The position numbers and the translations under genes are program-made. A stretch of DNA of 64,000 nucleotides. It comes from Stappia sp. WLB 29 (GTDB lineage: Bacteria > Pseudomonadota > Alphaproteobacteria > Rhizobiales > Stappiaceae). Under the pieces are notes generated by a model. That model had not been told where the DNA came from. It saw only the letters and a program-made list of their open reading frames with translations, and ran no database searches. Each line of letters begins with the position of its first letter. Position 1 is the first letter of the stretch. The DNA is taken from contig NZ_JALBGD010000003.1 of NCBI RefSeq assembly GCF_023507705.1, positions 372,001 through 436,000 on the forward strand. Reading direction: 5' to 3'. Shown in pieces: positions 6,556 to 15,839 of the stretch.

Positions 6556-8592
6556 TCACGCAGCCGCTTCTGCGCGTAAGCCGACGATCTCCACCACTTC
6601 CTTCATGATGTCGGTGAGCTGGAAGTTTTTTGGGGTGTAGACGGCGGCAACGCCCATCGCCCGCAGACTGGCGGCGTCTTCCTCGGGAATGATGCCGCCG
6701 ACCACCACCGGGATATCGTCGATGCCGGACGCGCGCAGCCGGTCCATCACGTCGCGCACCAGGGCAAGGTGCGAGCCGGACAGGATCGACAGGCCGATGA
6801 CGTGGACGTCCTCTTCCAGCGCGGCGTTGACGATCTGCGCCGGGGTCAGGCGGATGCCCTCGTAGACGACTTCCATGCCGCAGTCGCGGGCCCGCACGGC
6901 GATCTGTTCGGCGCCGTTGGAATGGCCGTCGAGACCGGGCTTGCCGACCAGGAACTTCAGCCGCCGGCCGAGCTTGGCCGACACGCTCTCCACCGCCGCC
7001 CGCACCGGGGCAAGGTCCTGCGCATCGGCGCGCGCCGCCTTGCCGACGCCGGTCGGTGCCCGGTATTCGCCGAACACCTCGCGCAGCGCCGCGCCCCACT
7101 CGCCGGTGGTGACGCCGGCCTTCGCCGCTGCAATCGACGGCTCCATGATGTTGCTGCCTTCGCTCGCCGCCTGCTTCAGTGCGGCGATGGCGCCCGCCAC
7201 GGCGCCTTCGTCGCGCGCCTCGCGCCAGGCCTTGAGCGTTGCGACGGCGTCCGCCTCCACATGCTCGGGCACGGTCAGGATGCCGCCGTCCTCGCCGGTG
7301 GCGAGCGGCGAGGGCTCGCTTTCGGTGAAGCGGTTGACGCCGACCACCACCTGTTCGCCCGCTTCGATGGCGGCAAGACGGGCGGCGTTCGAGGCGACCA
7401 GCGCCTGTTTCATGTAGCTGGATTCCACCGCCGCGACGGCGCCGCCCATCTCCTCGATCCGGGCGAGTTCCTCGCGCGCCTCGCTCTTCAGCGCCTCGAC
7501 CCTTTCGCCGATCACCGAGGAGCCGTCGAAAATGTCCTCGAACTCCAGCAGGTCGGTCTCGTAGGCGAGGATCTGCTGCACGCGCAGCGACCATTGCTGG
7601 TCGAAGGGACGCGGCAGGCCGAGCGCCTCGTTCCAGGCCGGCAGCTGCACCGCGCGGGCGCGGGCGTTCTTCGACAGGACCACGGCCAGCGCCTCGATGA
7701 GGATGCGGTAGACGTTGTTTTCCGGCTGCTGCTCGGTCAGCCCGAGCGAGTTGACCTGCACGCCGTAGCGGAAGCGGCGGTAGCGCTCGTCATCGACGCC
7801 GTAGCGGGTCTGGCAGATCTCGTCCCACAGTTCGGCGAAGGCACGCATTTTGCAGATCTCGGTGATGAAGCGCATGCCGGCATTGACGAAGAAGGAAATG
7901 CGGCCGACCGCCTGCGGGAAGTCGCCCGGCGGAATTGCTCCCGACGCCTTCACCTCGTCGAGAATGGCGATCGCGGTCGCCAGCGCGAAGGACAGCTCCT
8001 GCACCGGCGTCGCGCCGGCCTCCTGCAGGTGGTACGAGCACACGTTCATCGGGTTCCATTTCGGCATGGCGCCGTAGGTCCAGGCGATGACGTCGCGGGT
8101 CAGCCGCAGCGAGGGCGCGGGCGGAAACACATAGGTGCCGCGCGACAGGTATTCCTTGATGATGTCGTTCTGCGTCGTGCCGGCCAGTTCGGCCCGGTCG
8201 GCGCCCTGCTCGTCGGCCGCCGCGACGTAAAGGGCCAGCAGCCAGGGAGCCGTGGCGTTGATCGTCATCGAGGTGTTCATCTGTTCCAGCGGAATGCGGT
8301 CGAACAGCGTCCGCATGTCGCCGAGATGGGCAATCGGCACGCCGACCTTGCCGACTTCGCCGCGCGCCAGCGGGTGGTCCGGATCGTAGCCGGTCTGGGT
8401 CGGCAGGTCGAAGGCGACGGAGAGGCCCGTCTGTCCCTTGGCAAGGTTGCGCCGGTAGAGCTCGTTGGACTCCTGCGCGCTCGAATGGCCGGCATAGGTG
8501 CGGAAGATCCAGGGTTTGTCGCGCCGGACCGTTGCGGCCCCGCCCGTGCGCTTCGTCGCCGGCTCCGTGCCGGGGGTCGCTTTGTCGCCCAT
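6556..8592 (-). CDS. ecm: Ethylmalonyl-CoA mutase
   Basis: Adenosylcobalamin-dependent mutase converting (2R)-ethylmalonyl-CoA to methylsuccinyl-CoA in the ethylmalonyl-CoA pathway of acetyl-CoA assimilation; homologues are also called MeaA. The protein is 678 aa from the ATG at 8592, which has a GAGGAG ribosome site 8 bases upstream; an in-frame ATG at 8646 lacks one. Visible features are the acyl-CoA mutase TIM barrel (FRTYAGHSSAQESNELYR, VAFDLPTQTGYDPDHP, TMTINATAPWLLALY) and a fused C-terminal B12 domain with DGHSNG (DxHxxG cobalt-ligand motif), SILSGSH and VVVGGIIPEED. The fused form and the divergent ccr neighbour favour Ecm over methylmalonyl-CoA mutase. Confidence 0.92.
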   Translation of the reverse strand: MGDKATPGTEPATKRTGGAATVRRDKPWIFRTYAGHSSAQESNELYRRNLAKGQTGLSVAFDLPTQTGYDPDHPLARGEVGKVGVPIAHLGDMRTLFDRIPLEQMNTSMTINATAPWLLALYVAAADEQGADRAELAGTTQNDIIKEYLSRGTYVFPPAPSLRLTRDVIAWTYGAMPKWNPMNVCSYHLQEAGATPVQELSFALATAIAILDEVKASGAIPPGDFPQAVGRISFFVNAGMRFITEICKMRAFAELWDEICQTRYGVDDERYRRFRYGVQVNSLGLTEQQPENNVYRILIEALAVVLSKNARARAVQLPAWNEALGLPRPFDQQWSLRVQQILAYETDLLEFEDIFDGSSVIGERVEALKSEAREELARIEEMGGAVAAVESSYMKQALVASNAARLAAIEAGEQVVVGVNRFTESEPSPLATGEDGGILTVPEHVEADAVATLKAWREARDEGAVAGAIAALKQAASEGSNIMEPSIAAAKAGVTTGEWGAALREVFGEYRAPTGVGKAARADAQDLAPVRAAVESVSAKLGRRLKFLVGKPGLDGHSNGAEQIAVRARDCGMEVVYEGIRLTPAQIVNAALEEDVHVIGLSILSGSHLALVRDVMDRLRASGIDDIPVVVGGIIPEEDAASLRAMGVAAVYTPKNFQLTDIMKEVVEIVGLRAEAAA

Positions 8593-8732
8593 GGAAACAC
8601 TCCTCGCAAGCTTCGTGCCCGCGGCGGCACCCGCGAGGGGCCGCATGACCGGGCATCTTCCTGATTTTCCTCAAGCTCCCCGCCCGGTGGCAGGGTGCCG
8701 TCCTCCCGAAATCAAGCGCGCCTCCCGCGCCC

Positions 8733-8759
8733 GCAACGCACTATTTCTAGGTGCGATGC
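8733..8759. promoter_or_regulatory. Imperfect inverted repeat near ecm, candidate operator
   Basis: GCAACGCAC (8733-8741) and GTGCGATGC (8751-8759) form an inverted repeat with 8 of 9 positions pairing and a 9-base spacer. It lies about 140 bases upstream of ecm in the ecm-ccr divergent region. A regulator of the ethylmalonyl-CoA pathway could bind here; this is inference from position and symmetry. Confidence 0.4.
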
Positions 8760-8769
8760 AAAAACACTC

Positions 8770-8798
8770 TTGGGCAAACGCGCCAATTAAGCAATAGT
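8770..8798 (+). promoter_or_regulatory. Possible ccr promoter in the 466-bp ecm-ccr gap
   Basis: TTGGGC and AATAGT are separated by 17 bases, a weak match to a sigma-70-type promoter pointing to ccr. The gap 8593-9058 holds no convincing ORF. Besides this site it contains the two inverted repeats at 8733-8759 and 8824-8838, the latter just downstream of the predicted start of transcription. Confidence 0.3.
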
Positions 8799-8823
8799 CC
8801 AATAGCGGAACGCCTGTTTTTGG

Positions 8824-8838
8824 TGCGATAGTTTCGCA
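8824..8838. promoter_or_regulatory. Perfect inverted repeat near ccr, candidate operator
   Basis: TGCGA-N5-TCGCA is a perfect dyad. It shares the GTGCGAT half (8823-8829 reads GTGCGAT after a G) with the repeat at 8751-8759, which reads GTGCGATGC, so the two may be sites for one regulator controlling both divergent genes. Position downstream of the candidate ccr promoter would suit a repressor. Confidence 0.4.
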
Positions 8839-9058
8839 GAGAGGCGAATCTTCCGGTTTCGGAATGATGCGTCGCAACAAATCGGCCGCAAGGGGACGGG
8901 CGGTCGACGGCCTCGCGCCGGCAACGATCCAGAGCTCCGCAGGACGGGCGGACGGGGACGCCGGAGAGGACGCGGGGGCGGACATCTGAAGGGCGGTGCA
9001 GCAGCGGTCTCGACCCTTGCCGCATCTGCCGGCGACATAACGGGAGGACATGCGGGAC

Positions 9059-10354
9059 ATGGGCAATGCTCAGCAGGCAAACGACAATCGCGAGGCGGGG
9101 GATCGCCCGGTGAAGGACCTTTACGAGATCGGCGAGATCCCGCCGCTCGGCCATGTGCCGAAGTCGATGTATGCCTGGACCATCCGGCCCGACCGGCACG
9201 GGCCGCCGGAAGATGCGATGAAGCTTGAAGTGGTGCCCACCTGGGAGCTCGACAGCAACGAGGTGCTGGTCCTCGTGATGGCCGCCGGCGTCAACTACAA
9301 CGGCATCTGGGCGGGTCTCGGCGAGCCGATCTCGGTCTTCAAGGTGCATGACGAGGCCTATCACATCGCCGGGTCCGACGCCTCGGGCATCGTCTGGGCG
9401 GTCGGCTCCAAGGTGAAGCGCTGGAAGGTCGGCGACGAGGTCGTCATCCACTGCAACCAGGACGACGGCGACGACGAGGAGTGCAACGGCGGCGACCCGA
9501 TGTTCTCGCCGACCCAGCGGATCTGGGGCTACGAGACGCCGGACGGCTCGTTCTCGCAGTTCTGCCGGGTGCAGTCGCAGCAGCTGATGCCGCGTCCCAA
9601 GCACCTGACCTGGGAAGAGGCGGCCTGCTACACGCTGACGCTGGCCACCGCCTATCGCATGCTGTTCGGCCATGCGCCGCACCAGTTGCGCCCCGGGCAG
9701 AACGTTCTGGTCTGGGGTGCCTCGGGCGGCCTCGGCGTCTTCGGCATCCAACTGGCGGCGGCGGCCGGCGCCAATGCCATCGGCGTCATCTCCGACGAGG
9801 ACAAGCGCGACTACGTGCTCTCGCTCGGAGCCAAGGGCGTCATCAACCGCAAGGACTTCAACTGCTGGGGCCAGATGCCCAAGGTCAACTCGCCCGAGTA
9901 CAACGAGTGGCTGAAGGAGGCTCGGCGTTTCGGCAAGGCGATCTGGGAGATCACCGGCAAGGGCAACGATGTCGACATGGTGTTCGAGCATCCCGGCGAG
10001 GCGACCTTCCCGGTCTCCTGCCTGGTGGTCAAGCGCGGCGGCATGGTGGTGTTCTGCGCCGGCACGACCGGCTTCAACCTGACCTTCGACGCCCGCTACG
10101 TCTGGATGCGGCAGAAGCGCATCCAGGGCTCGCATTTCGCTCATCTCAAGCAGGCCTCGGAGGCCAACAAGGCGGTGATCGACCGGCGCATCGATCCGTG
10201 CATGAGCGAGGTCTTCCCATGGGAAGACATCCCGCGCGCCCACACCAAGATGTGGAAGAACCAGCACGCGCCGGGCAACATGGCGGTGCTGGTCTGCGCA
10301 CCGACCACGGGTCTGCGCACTTTCGAGGACGTTTTGGCGGCAAGCGAGCGCTGA
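9059..10354 (+). CDS. ccr: Crotonyl-CoA carboxylase/reductase
   Basis: NADPH-dependent reductive carboxylase making (2S)-ethylmalonyl-CoA from crotonyl-CoA and CO2, the signature enzyme of the ethylmalonyl-CoA pathway. Medium-chain dehydrogenase fold, 431 aa. Family-specific stretches include DLYEIGEIPPLGHVP, GVNYNGIWAGLGEP, HIAGSDASGIVW, NVLVWGASGGLGVFGIQLA (NADPH-binding loop) and DMVFEHPGEATFPVS. Two ATGs are possible, 9050 and 9059; GGGAGGA ends only 1 base before the first and 10 before the second, so I prefer 9059. It is divergent from ecm, with which it works in sequence through an epimerase encoded elsewhere. Confidence 0.95.
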   Translation: MGNAQQANDNREAGDRPVKDLYEIGEIPPLGHVPKSMYAWTIRPDRHGPPEDAMKLEVVPTWELDSNEVLVLVMAAGVNYNGIWAGLGEPISVFKVHDEAYHIAGSDASGIVWAVGSKVKRWKVGDEVVIHCNQDDGDDEECNGGDPMFSPTQRIWGYETPDGSFSQFCRVQSQQLMPRPKHLTWEEAACYTLTLATAYRMLFGHAPHQLRPGQNVLVWGASGGLGVFGIQLAAAAGANAIGVISDEDKRDYVLSLGAKGVINRKDFNCWGQMPKVNSPEYNEWLKEARRFGKAIWEITGKGNDVDMVFEHPGEATFPVSCLVVKRGGMVVFCAGTTGFNLTFDARYVWMRQKRIQGSHFAHLKQASEANKAVIDRRIDPCMSEVFPWEDIPRAHTKMWKNQHAPGNMAVLVCAPTTGLRTFEDVLAASER

Positions 10355-10374
10355 CGGCGAAGAAACCTCTCTTT

Positions 10375-10406
10375 GGCCCTGCTGCGGGATTTCCCGCGGC
10401 AGGGCC
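10375..10406 (+). terminator. Hairpin downstream of ccr
   Basis: A 14-bp stem with one mismatch (GGCCCTGCTGCGGG pairing with CCCGCGGCAGGGCC) around an ATTT loop, 20 bases after the ccr stop. There is no T-run after it. Strong stem, so probably a terminator or mRNA 3'-end stabiliser. Confidence 0.55.
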
Positions 10407-10567
10407 GAGGCGTCTTGCCCATCAACGCTTTCTCAAGAGGAGAGCCCTATCCTTGCGCCCCTGACCATGACCGGCAGGGCCGGACAGCATGGCCTGAGGG
10501 GCGCCGCGCGGCCGCCGCTCCTTCGTTTTTCCTCGCCCCGCGCCGCGCGGGACGCTATGAGATCCCC

Positions 10568-11086
10568 ATGACCTTTCGGCTTCGTATCGGCTGTGTCGCC
10601 CTTGTCGGGCTGCTTGCCGCCGCCTGCATGCCGGAGCGCAACGTCGTTCCGCCCTATTACAAGGACCTTGCCCGGGTCGACGCCTCCGTCGATGCGGCCG
10701 CGGCGCAGCAGATGATCACCAGCTATCGCCAGTCCAACGGCGCAGGCTCGCTCTCCATCGATCCGGCCTTGATGCAGGTGGCCCAGAAGCAGGCCCTCGC
10801 CATGGCCCGCGCCCAGGACATCCAGGCCTCGCTTCAGCGCGGCAACAGCCTGGCGGTGCGCCTTGCCGCCGCCGGCGAGGAAAAGACCTACGCGGTGGAG
10901 AATGTCAGCGCCGGCTACCGCACCATCGCCGAAGCGTTTTCCGGCTGGCGCGATTCGCCCAAGCACAATGCGGTGATGCTCGACGGCAAGGCGACCCGCA
11001 TGGGCATCGCCACCGCCTATGCGCCCGGGTCCCGGCACAAGGTGTACTGGTCGCTGGTGCTCGCCGGGCCGGCCGGGCAGCCTTGA
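10568..11086 (+). CDS. CAP/SCP-domain lipoprotein
   Basis: Secreted or periplasmic lipoprotein of 172 aa with a cysteine-rich-secretory-protein-like (CAP) domain. A lipoprotein signal peptide ends LLAAACMPE, giving Cys21 or so as the lipidation site. The CAP fold is indicated by MQVAQKQALAMARAQDI, then AVENVSAGYRTIAEAFSGWRDSPKHNAVML, in which a Glu-Asn pair, W-x3-P-x-H-N and a closing YWSLVLAG strand are characteristic. Bacterial CAP proteins are of unknown biochemical role. I start at ATG 10568; a longer in-frame start at 10373 would bury the signal peptide. The next gene begins 13 bases later, suggesting co-transcription. Confidence 0.82.
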   Translation: MTFRLRIGCVALVGLLAAACMPERNVVPPYYKDLARVDASVDAAAAQQMITSYRQSNGAGSLSIDPALMQVAQKQALAMARAQDIQASLQRGNSLAVRLAAAGEEKTYAVENVSAGYRTIAEAFSGWRDSPKHNAVMLDGKATRMGIATAYAPGSRHKVYWSLVLAGPAGQP

Positions 11087-11099
11087 GGCGGCTTGAACG

Positions 11100-12743
11100 A
11101 TGCTGGAGCGCGCCGACACCTACGAGGCTCTCGTTTCCGGATTCCGCTGGCGGATCCCGGCGCGTTACAACATCGCCGACGCCGCCTGCGGCGCCTTCGC
11201 CGCCCGTGAGCCGGAGCGCGAGGCCCTGCTGCATCTTCGCGAGGACGGCAGCATCGAGCGCTGGACCTATGGCCGGCTCGAGGAGGCCTCCTCGCGGCTT
11301 GCCAACGCGCTGAGGGCGCAGGGCATCGCTCGCGGCGACCGGGTGGCCCTGCTGCTGCCGCAGTCGCCGCAGACGCTGCTCAGCCATCTTGCCGTTTACA
11401 AGCTGGGCGCCGTCGCGGTGCCGCTCGCCAATCTCTTCGGCGTCGATGCGCTGCGCTACCGGCTCGCCGACAGCGGCGCGGCAGCGGTGATCACGGATGC
11501 GGCCGGACTTGCCAAGATGGCGGAGATCCGCGACGAACTCGGCATGCTGCGTCTGGTCGTCTCCACCGATGGCGCAGCGCCGGGCGCGCTGTGTTTCGAG
11601 ACGCTGGCGGCGCAAGGGGCGGCCTCCTTCGAGAGCGTTGCGACCGGGCCGGACGATCCGGCGATGATGATCTACACCTCCGGCACCACGGGTCAGCCCA
11701 AGGGCGCGCTGCACGGCCACCGGGTGCTCGCCGGCCATCTGCCGGGCATCCAGATGGCGCACGAGTTCCTGCCGCAGCCGGGTGACCTGTTCTGGACCCC
11801 AGCCGACTGGGCCTGGGCGGGCGGGCTGCTCAACGCGCTGCTGCCGGCCTTGACGCTCGGCGTGCCGGTCGTTTCCTACCGCTTCGAGAAGTTCGATCCC
11901 GAGCGTGCCTTCGCGCTGCTCGAGCGATTTGCCGTGCGCAATGCCTTCATCCCGCCGACGGCGCTGAAGATGATGCGCGCGGTGGCCGATCCGCGGGCGC
12001 GCTTCGATCTGGCGCTGCGCACCGTCGGTTCGGCCGGCGAGGCGCTGGGCCGGGAGACCTACGACTGGGCGCGCGAGGATCTCGGGCTCACGGTCAACGA
12101 GTTCTATGGCCAGACCGAGTGCAACGCGATCCTGGCATCCTGCGCTGCCCTCGGCGTCAGCCGTTCGGGCGCCATCGGCAAGCCGGTGCCGGGACACGAG
12201 GTGGCGGTGATCGGCGCGGACGGCGGTGTTCTCGGTGCGGGGCAGCAGGGGCAGATCGCCGTACGCCGGCCCGACCCCGTGATGTTCCTGCGCTATTGGG
12301 AACAGGATGCGGCGACGGTCGGAAAATTCATCGGCGACTGGATGACCACCGGCGACCAGGGCGTGGTCGACGAGGACGGCTATGTCCATTTCGTCGGGCG
12401 CGACGACGACATCATCACCTCGGCCGGCTATCGCATCGGCCCGGGCGAGATCGAGGATTGCCTGTTGTCGCATCCGGCGGTGGCGCTGGCCGCCGCCGTC
12501 GGCAAGCCGGATCCGCTGCGCACGGAGATCGTCAAGGCGTTCATTGTGCCGGCAAGTGGCGTTGCGCCCGATGCGGCGCTGGAGGAGGAAATCCGCGACC
12601 ATGTGCGCACGCGGCTTTCGGCGCACGAATATCCGCGGGAAATTGCCTTCGTCGAGGAACTGCCGATGACGACCACGGGCAAGGTCATCCGCCGGCTGTT
12701 GCGCGAGGACGCTGTGCGCAGCACCTTGGAGACCGACGAGTAG
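11100..12743 (+). CDS. AMP-dependent acyl-CoA synthetase
   Basis: ANL-superfamily adenylating enzyme that activates a carboxylic acid to its CoA thioester, 547 aa. Core motifs are present: MIYTSGTTGQPKGALHGH (A3 P-loop), VNEFYGQTECN (A5), MTTGDQG (A7), HFVGRDDDIITSAGYRIGPGEIE (A8 hinge) and TTTGKVIRR with the catalytic Lys (A10). FYGQTEC resembles the medium-chain/benzoate (ACSM-like) group rather than acetyl-CoA synthetase. Substrate cannot be fixed. Proximity to ecm/ccr suggests feeding short- or medium-chain acids into the ethylmalonyl-CoA pathway, which is inference. Confidence 0.88.
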   Translation: MLERADTYEALVSGFRWRIPARYNIADAACGAFAAREPEREALLHLREDGSIERWTYGRLEEASSRLANALRAQGIARGDRVALLLPQSPQTLLSHLAVYKLGAVAVPLANLFGVDALRYRLADSGAAAVITDAAGLAKMAEIRDELGMLRLVVSTDGAAPGALCFETLAAQGAASFESVATGPDDPAMMIYTSGTTGQPKGALHGHRVLAGHLPGIQMAHEFLPQPGDLFWTPADWAWAGGLLNALLPALTLGVPVVSYRFEKFDPERAFALLERFAVRNAFIPPTALKMMRAVADPRARFDLALRTVGSAGEALGRETYDWAREDLGLTVNEFYGQTECNAILASCAALGVSRSGAIGKPVPGHEVAVIGADGGVLGAGQQGQIAVRRPDPVMFLRYWEQDAATVGKFIGDWMTTGDQGVVDEDGYVHFVGRDDDIITSAGYRIGPGEIEDCLLSHPAVALAAAVGKPDPLRTEIVKAFIVPASGVAPDAALEEEIRDHVRTRLSAHEYPREIAFVEELPMTTTGKVIRRLLREDAVRSTLETDE

Positions 12744-12786
12744 GCTCCGCCTGACGAGCAAGCCTCGGTGCTCTTGGTGCCTGCGC

Positions 12787-13914
12787 TCAGTTGCGCCCCT
12801 TGCGCAGGCGCGCGAGCAGCACCCTGGCCAGCTTGCGCAGCCTGCGGTCGGCGGCGATGTCGAGCCGGGCAAGCGCGCCGCGAACGGCGCCGGCCGCGCC
12901 TTTCGAGACGACCAGGGTGGCAAAGGGCACCGAACCGCGCCACAGCGGCGCGATCATCGGGTGGTCGGGAACAGCGAGCGAATCGGCATCGGAAAAGCCG
13001 GCCTCGTTGAGATTGCGGCGCATCGCCTGGCGGGCTACCTGCGCGCCCGGCGAGAAGCGCGCCAGCTGTTCGTCATAGGCGATCTTCCAGGAAAACACCC
13101 GGTCGCGATCCCGTACCGTCACCAGCATTGCGGCGGGGGTATCGCTCTCGCCCAGGGTGTCGATGCGCACCCGTCCCCTTGCGGCCAGCGAGGAGATGAA
13201 GGCACGGGCAAAGGCGGCGCGCTCCGGGTTGCTCGCCAGTGCGGTGCCGCGCCGGCCCTTCCAGCCCGCAGCCTCCAGCGCCAGAAATTGCTCGAAGGCG
13301 GCCTTCACCTCTTCTGCATCGGACACGCTGCCGAACTCGGCCGAGGCGTTCGTTTCTTCCAGCCGGCGCAACTGGCGGTCCAGCTCCTTGCGGCGGCGGG
13401 TGCCGATCAGGCGGAACTGCTCCTCGCCGGTCGGTCCCGCGGCATGGCCGGCGCGCACGGCCCTGGCGGTGCGGGTGACCTGCCAGCCGGCGTCGTGGGC
13501 GAGATCATCGAAGAGTTCGCTGACCGGCCCGTCGGTGCGCAGATAGGGGATAAGGAAGGTCCGGGTGCCGAATTCCTCTGCCGCCTTGTCCAGCAGCAGC
13601 GACAGGACGGCGCTGTCGGCGGAGGGCGCCAGCAGCGGGGTCCCGAGCGGACCGTAGTCGCCGGCGCAGGCGGCAACGACCGGCACGGCAAGGCCGGCGC
13701 GGCGGCGCAGGAACGGAACAAGGGCGAGGAAGCTGCCGTCGCCTGCATCGCGCACGGCAAGGATAGGCACGTCGGCGGACTGCATATGTGCGAGGTAGGG
13801 CAGCAGGAAGTCGGGACCGAAGAAGGGGTTCGGCTCCAGCGCCGTCTCGGCGAGCGCGCGCCAGTGCGGCAGATGGGCCTCGGCCTCGCCGGCACGGAAG
13901 ACGAGGGCGTTCAT
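12787..13914 (-). CDS. GNAT/BioF2-like acetyltransferase (CelD-like)
   Basis: 375-aa protein resembling the large two-domain GNAT proteins annotated as cellulose-biosynthesis CelD-like or BioF2-like acetyltransferases. Visible landmarks are NPFFGPDFLLPYLAH near the N-terminus, GTRRRKELDRQLRRLEE in the middle, FLALEAAGWKGRRGTAL, and a C-terminal FSWKIAYDEQLARFSPGAQV characteristic of this family. Substrate is unknown; genes of this type are often near exopolysaccharide genes and a flippase gene follows here. The ATG at 13914 has AGGA 7 bases upstream; an in-frame ATG at 14070 would add 52 Arg/Gly-rich residues and is less likely. Confidence 0.75.
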   Translation of the reverse strand: MNALVFRAGEAEAHLPHWRALAETALEPNPFFGPDFLLPYLAHMQSADVPILAVRDAGDGSFLALVPFLRRRAGLAVPVVAACAGDYGPLGTPLLAPSADSAVLSLLLDKAAEEFGTRTFLIPYLRTDGPVSELFDDLAHDAGWQVTRTARAVRAGHAAGPTGEEQFRLIGTRRRKELDRQLRRLEETNASAEFGSVSDAEEVKAAFEQFLALEAAGWKGRRGTALASNPERAAFARAFISSLAARGRVRIDTLGESDTPAAMLVTVRDRDRVFSWKIAYDEQLARFSPGAQVARQAMRRNLNEAGFSDADSLAVPDHPMIAPLWRGSVPFATLVVSKGAAGAVRGALARLDIAADRRLRKLARVLLARLRKGRN

Positions 13915-14227
13915 CGCTCTGTCCTGTCGCTGGGGCGTTCGGGCATCCCGGACCGGCTGGCGAGGGTCCTTGCGGCGACGGGAACCGGCCTCATGCGGGC
14001 GGGTTGCCGGCTCGCCGGAGCGCCCCGCCCCGGCTGCGCCGTCCGTCCTGATGTCTTCGGCGATTGCCATGCCGGCCCCCTCGACCGCCGGCCTGCCGAT
14101 CCCGATCCCAGTCGGGGGCAACCGTCGGTTTCAGGCAGGGAAGATGCCACAGCATGCGGGCAATTGAACGTGTTTCGTTGATACTTGGTTAACCTTTGCG
14201 GGGCGCCGGCCGGCATCGGGGCCAGGG
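13915..14227. other. Gap upstream of the acetyltransferase gene
   Basis: 313 bases with no convincing gene. The minus-strand frame of the acetyltransferase stays open to 14121 and could hold a longer N-terminus. A palindrome GGTTAACC at 14187-14194 in a locally A+T-rich patch is the best candidate promoter region and resembles a CtrA half-site. Confidence 0.4.
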
Positions 14228-15643
14228 TCACGGCGCGGCCTGCGGTGCGCGCGGGGCGAGGATGAACGGGTCCACGCCAAGATGCCGGCGGGCTTGGTGG
14301 CGCAGGGCGCAGGCCTCGAAGATCATCGCGCCGGCGGTGGCGATGGCCGCGCCGTTGATGCCGAGCAGCGGGATCAGCGTCATGTTGAGCGCAAGGTTGA
14401 GGGCGAAGGCGAGGGCGTAGATCCGGGCGCAGCGCCCCTGCTGGTCGGCCATGGTCAGCAGGGCGTCGGCCGGGCCGACGCAGGCGCGGGCGAGCACGCC
14501 GGCCAGCAGGATCAGCATCGCGGGATAGCCGCTGGTGAAGCCGGGGCCGAACAGCGACAGCAGCAGCGGACCCACCGGCACCAGCAGCGCGCACATGGCC
14601 AGCGTCGGCCAGAAGGTCCAGCGGGCGGTGTCGGCGACGAAGGCACCCAGCTCCTCGCGCGCGCCCGCGTGATAGAGGCGGGAATAACGGTGGGCGGTGG
14701 CGGAGCGCACCGCGAAATAGACGAAGTGCGCGAGGGCCGGCGTCTTGGACGCGGCGAAGTAGATCGCGACCTGATGCGGATCCTCCCACAGACTGACCAT
14801 CACCACGTCGGCGCTGGTGATAAGCTGGAAGAAGCCTTCCACCAGCAGGATCGGCAGGGAGATCCGCAGCCAGTCACGAAAGGTCCAATCGCTGCGCAGC
14901 GGGCGGCTCGCCGGCGCGCGCGGCAGGGAGCGGGAGAGGACCAGCATCTGCACCAGCGCAACGCCCCAGGTGGCGAGGATGGTGACGATGCAGGCGTTGG
15001 TCGCGGTGGCCGGAATGCCGGCCCAGATGGCGGCGGCCATGCCGGCGAGGATCGCCAGCGGGCGCCAGATGAAGGTCGGCAACATGGCCAGAAGCGGCCA
15101 GTCGTGGGCGCGGGCGATGCCGTCCTGGATGCTGCCGATGGTGAAGAGGGGCAGGCAGACGGCGCCGAGCGCGAGGGGGAGGACATAGTGTGAGGCGATG
15201 AGGTCGCCGGCGAGCCACACGGCAAGGATGCCGACAAGGGCGATGGTGGTGGCGGCAAGGCCGCCGGCAAGCCGGCTGCCGACGAGCAGGGCGCGCAGCC
15301 GTCCGTGCCGGCCCTGGGCCCGGTATTCGGGGATAAGCCGCAGCACCGAGGACGAGAAGCCGAGCGGAGCGAAGATGCCCAGCACCACGACGAGCGTCCA
15401 CACCACGACGTAGATGCCGTATTCGTGGCCGCCCATCAGCCGGGCGAGGATAACCTGCATGACATAGGCGAGAACGGCGCCGAGAACGCGGATCGCGAAC
15501 ACGGTGAGCGCCATGCGCTGGGCGCGCGAGGCGTCAGGCTCGCCGTTGAGGACAAGCTCGCAGCGGGCAAGCAAGGGCTGCACGCGCGCGAAAAGGGCGG
15601 CGGGCAGGATCCTTTCGGCCCATGTCACTGGCGACAGGCGCAA
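14228..15643 (-). CDS. Polysaccharide/lipid-linked oligosaccharide flippase (MATE/Wzx type)
   Basis: Integral membrane protein of 471 aa with about 12-14 hydrophobic segments, of the MOP superfamily that moves lipid-linked oligosaccharides or other substrates across the inner membrane. Typical stretches are VILARLMGGHEYGIYVVVWTL near the first helices, SSSVLRLIPEYRAQGR, and a later repeat LLSLFGPGFTSGYPAMLILLAG. The pairing with a CelD-like acetyltransferase suggests a role in exopolysaccharide or surface glycan export, which is inference; no glycosyltransferases are adjacent. Confidence 0.82.
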   Translation of the reverse strand: MRLSPVTWAERILPAALFARVQPLLARCELVLNGEPDASRAQRMALTVFAIRVLGAVLAYVMQVILARLMGGHEYGIYVVVWTLVVVLGIFAPLGFSSSVLRLIPEYRAQGRHGRLRALLVGSRLAGGLAATTIALVGILAVWLAGDLIASHYVLPLALGAVCLPLFTIGSIQDGIARAHDWPLLAMLPTFIWRPLAILAGMAAAIWAGIPATATNACIVTILATWGVALVQMLVLSRSLPRAPASRPLRSDWTFRDWLRISLPILLVEGFFQLITSADVVMVSLWEDPHQVAIYFAASKTPALAHFVYFAVRSATAHRYSRLYHAGAREELGAFVADTARWTFWPTLAMCALLVPVGPLLLSLFGPGFTSGYPAMLILLAGVLARACVGPADALLTMADQQGRCARIYALAFALNLALNMTLIPLLGINGAAIATAGAMIFEACALRHQARRHLGVDPFILAPRAPQAAP

Positions 15644-15839
15644 CGCCGGGAGCTCCTTCTCGGGTCAACCGGGAGAAACTAGCCGCAGTGGCTTAATTTT
15701 CCGTGCGGTCTGCGTGCAGGAGCAAGGGTATGGACGCAAGCGGAACCCGAGCGCGACAGGCGCCGGATCACAATCGGGTGATCGGAACCAGAGCCGTGCG
15801 CCGCTGGGGCCGTCGTCGCGGTGAACCGCTGCCTGCCGG

